Shown in pieces: positions 23,180 to 24,556 of a stretch of DNA of 24,556 nucleotides. This DNA comes from UBA2272 sp034368805 (GTDB lineage: Bacteria; Actinomycetota; Coriobacteriia; Anaerosomatales; Anaerosomataceae): assembly GCA_034368805.1 (NCBI GenBank), contig JAXMLJ010000022.1, forward strand, positions 1 through 24,556. Reading direction: 5' to 3'. The first letter of the stretch is position 1, and each line of letters begins with the position of its first letter. The notes beneath the pieces were generated by a model. It was not told the DNA's origin. It saw only the letters and a program-made list of their open reading frames with translations, and did not search any database. Both the position numbers and the translations under genes were made by a program.

Positions 23180-24244
23180 GTGACACTGTCCATCGGCATC
23201 GTCGGTCTGCCCAACGTCGGCAAGTCGACGCTCTTCACCGCGCTGACGCGCAAGCAGGTGGACGCCGCAAACTACCCGTTCGCTACCATCGAGCCCAACG
23301 TGGGCGTCGTTCCCGTTCCGGATGCGCGTGTCGATCGGCTCGCGGGACTGGTGAAGCCTGAGCGTGTGGTACCGGCCACCGTCGAGTTCGTGGACATCGC
23401 CGGACTCGTGCGTGGCGCCAATGAAGGCGAGGGTCTCGGCAACCAGTTCCTCGCCACCATCCGCGAATGCGACGCGATCGCCGAGGTCGTGCGGTTCTTC
23501 AGCGACCCGAACGTCATCCACGTCGACGGCAAGGTGGACCCGGCGGGTGACGTCGAGACGATCAAGACCGAGCTCGTGCTCGCCGACCTCGGCACGCTCG
23601 AGCGCGCGTTCCCGCGGCTCGAGAGAGACATCAAGCGCGAACCGGCGCTTGCGCAGAAGCTCGACGTCGCACGGCGGCTCGAGGCCTGGATGGGGCAGGG
23701 ACACCGCGCTCGCACCATGGAGATGACCGACGAGGAGCGCGCGCTCATCCGCGATCTGCACCTGCTCACTATGAAGCCCATGCTCTACGTCGCCAACGTC
23801 GACGAGACCGAGATCGGCTCCTCGCTCCCTGTGATCGACGGAATCGCGCCGGTGCCGATCTGCGCGAAGATCGAGTCCGAGATGGCCGAACTCGACGCGA
23901 CCGAGCTTGCCGAGTACCTCGAGATGGAGGGGCTCGCCGAACCCGGCTTGAACGCGCTCATCCGTGAGGCGTACCGTCTGCTCGGCCTACAGTCGTTCTT
24001 CACGGCCGGTGAGAAGGAGGTCCGCGCCTGGACCGTCCGGGTCGGCGCGAAGGCGCCCGAGGCCGCCGGTGTCATCCATACCGATTTCGAGCGCGGCTTC
24101 ATCAAGGCCGAGGTGATAGCGTACGCCGACTACGATGTGCTCGAGAGCGAGGCTGCGGCCAAGGCAGCCGGCAGGCTGCGCATCGAGGGCAAGGAGTACG
24201 TGATGGCCGACGGCGACGTGGTGCACTTCCGCTTCAACGTGTGA
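23180..24244 (+). CDS. ychF: Ribosome-associated ATPase YchF (Obg family)
   Basis: Conserved Obg-family P-loop protein of 354 residues linked to translation and oxidative-stress control. It has the P-loop GLPNVGKST at the N-terminus, PNVGVVPVPD, DIAGLVRGANEGEGLGNQFL (G3/switch region), and NVDE in place of the NKxD G4 motif, the change that gives YchF its ATP preference. The C-terminal TGS-like domain begins near FFTAGEKEVRAWTV and ends GDVVHFRFNV. Length is close to the usual ~363. The frame opens at GTG 23159, but GTG 23180 is preferred: it has AGAGGAG (23164-23170) upstream and gives the normal VTLSIGIVGLPN N-terminus. It is convergent with the partial CWB2 gene, 15 bases away. Confidence 0.97.
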   Translation: MTLSIGIVGLPNVGKSTLFTALTRKQVDAANYPFATIEPNVGVVPVPDARVDRLAGLVKPERVVPATVEFVDIAGLVRGANEGEGLGNQFLATIRECDAIAEVVRFFSDPNVIHVDGKVDPAGDVETIKTELVLADLGTLERAFPRLERDIKREPALAQKLDVARRLEAWMGQGHRARTMEMTDEERALIRDLHLLTMKPMLYVANVDETEIGSSLPVIDGIAPVPICAKIESEMAELDATELAEYLEMEGLAEPGLNALIREAYRLLGLQSFFTAGEKEVRAWTVRVGAKAPEAAGVIHTDFERGFIKAEVIAYADYDVLESEAAAKAAGRLRIEGKEYVMADGDVVHFRFNV

Positions 24245-24259
24245 GTGCGGCGCCATCGC

Positions 24260-24556
24260 TTACCTCGGCGGCAGTACCCGTCGCGCCTTCGCGAGCTCCC
24301 ACTCGAGCAGGTAGGAGAGCGCGTTGGGGCCGCCCATCATCGTGAACGAGCGGATCCGGGCGGTGTCGTGCATGATCCACTCGCGCGTGGAGCCGGGCAG
24401 GTACTTGGCCCCGCACAGCACGATCGGCTCATCGGTGCGGCCGGCTATCGAGCCGGCGACGAGTGCGTCGGGGAAGTCCGTGCCGGTGGCCACGAACGGC
24501 CGCACGTCGCCACTCGGCCAGAAACGCTTGACCACCTTGAGGTTCGTCGCGTAGCG
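24260..24556 (-). CDS. C-terminal end of a second CWB2 protein (5' part outside window)
   Basis: The reverse-strand frame is open from the window edge to TAA at 24260-24262, giving the last 98 residues. It begins RYATNLKVVKRFW, the start of a CWB2 repeat, then has TGTDFPDALVAGSIAG, EPIVLCGAKYLP, the FTMMGGPNALS motif and a short basic tail ending RRVLPPR. These match the repeat layout of the 14310-15857 protein, though the two are clearly not copies of each other. Probably a secreted or wall-attached protein; the N-terminal part that would reveal its role is outside the window. Confidence 0.88.
   Translation of the reverse strand, partial: RYATNLKVVKRFWPSGDVRPFVATGTDFPDALVAGSIAGRTDEPIVLCGAKYLPGSTREWIMHDTARIRSFTMMGGPNALSYLLEWELAKARRVLPPR

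Noticed and set aside
1..24556. tRNA or rRNA genes, CRISPR arrays, transposases, integrases, attachment sites
   Set aside because: Looked for and not seen; the window appears to be ordinary chromosome without mobile-element signatures.

Overview
This is a high-GC bacterial chromosome segment with dense, mostly plus-strand genes and no sign of IS elements, CRISPR arrays, tRNA or rRNA. Gene content points to Actinomycetota, most likely a Coriobacteriia-related lineage. The evidence is an actinobacterial-style gene order (alr, then tsaE-tsaB-rimI/tsaD, then groES-groEL), a CIRCE element of HrcA type, a bacterial V/A-type ATPase, and two secreted proteins built from cell-wall-binding repeat 2 (CWB2). 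The lineage is an inference from family content; no search was run.

Layout. 1-666: 3' part of alanine racemase (alr). 906-9529: a complete nine-gene V/A-type ATP synthase operon in the order H(G)-I-K-E-C-F-A-B-D, with overlapping or near-overlapping genes, closed by strong hairpins. 9694-10035 (minus): a small unknown protein. 10184-14163: nitroreductase, type-4 uracil-DNA glycosylase, TsaE, TsaB and a fused RimI-TsaD protein, packed as one probable operon. TsaE/B/D make the t6A37 tRNA modification. 14310-15857: a secreted PPC-like + 3x CWB2 protein with its own terminator. 16004-18200: a textbook HrcA-regulated groES-groEL unit (promoter, CIRCE, two genes, terminator).

18340-22379: a three-gene plus-strand cluster of a membrane HAMP-GAF-GGDEF diguanylate cyclase, a 115-residue cysteine-rich protein whose ten cysteines all fall on a three-residue lattice, and a four-TM protein fused to a CehA/McbA-like PHP metallohydrolase. 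This is the least conventional part of the window. 22406-23083 (minus): a LysE/RhtB-type exporter, divergent from the translation-associated ATPase gene ychF (23180-24244). 24260-24556 (minus): the C-terminal end of a second CWB2 protein that runs off the window.

How it fits together. The housekeeping backbone (cell-wall D-alanine, tRNA t6A, chaperonin) keeps the order known from other actinobacteria, but the ATPase operon plus three other genes sit between alr and tsaE, and a cell-surface protein sits between tsaD and groES. All catalytic motifs checked in the housekeeping genes are intact.
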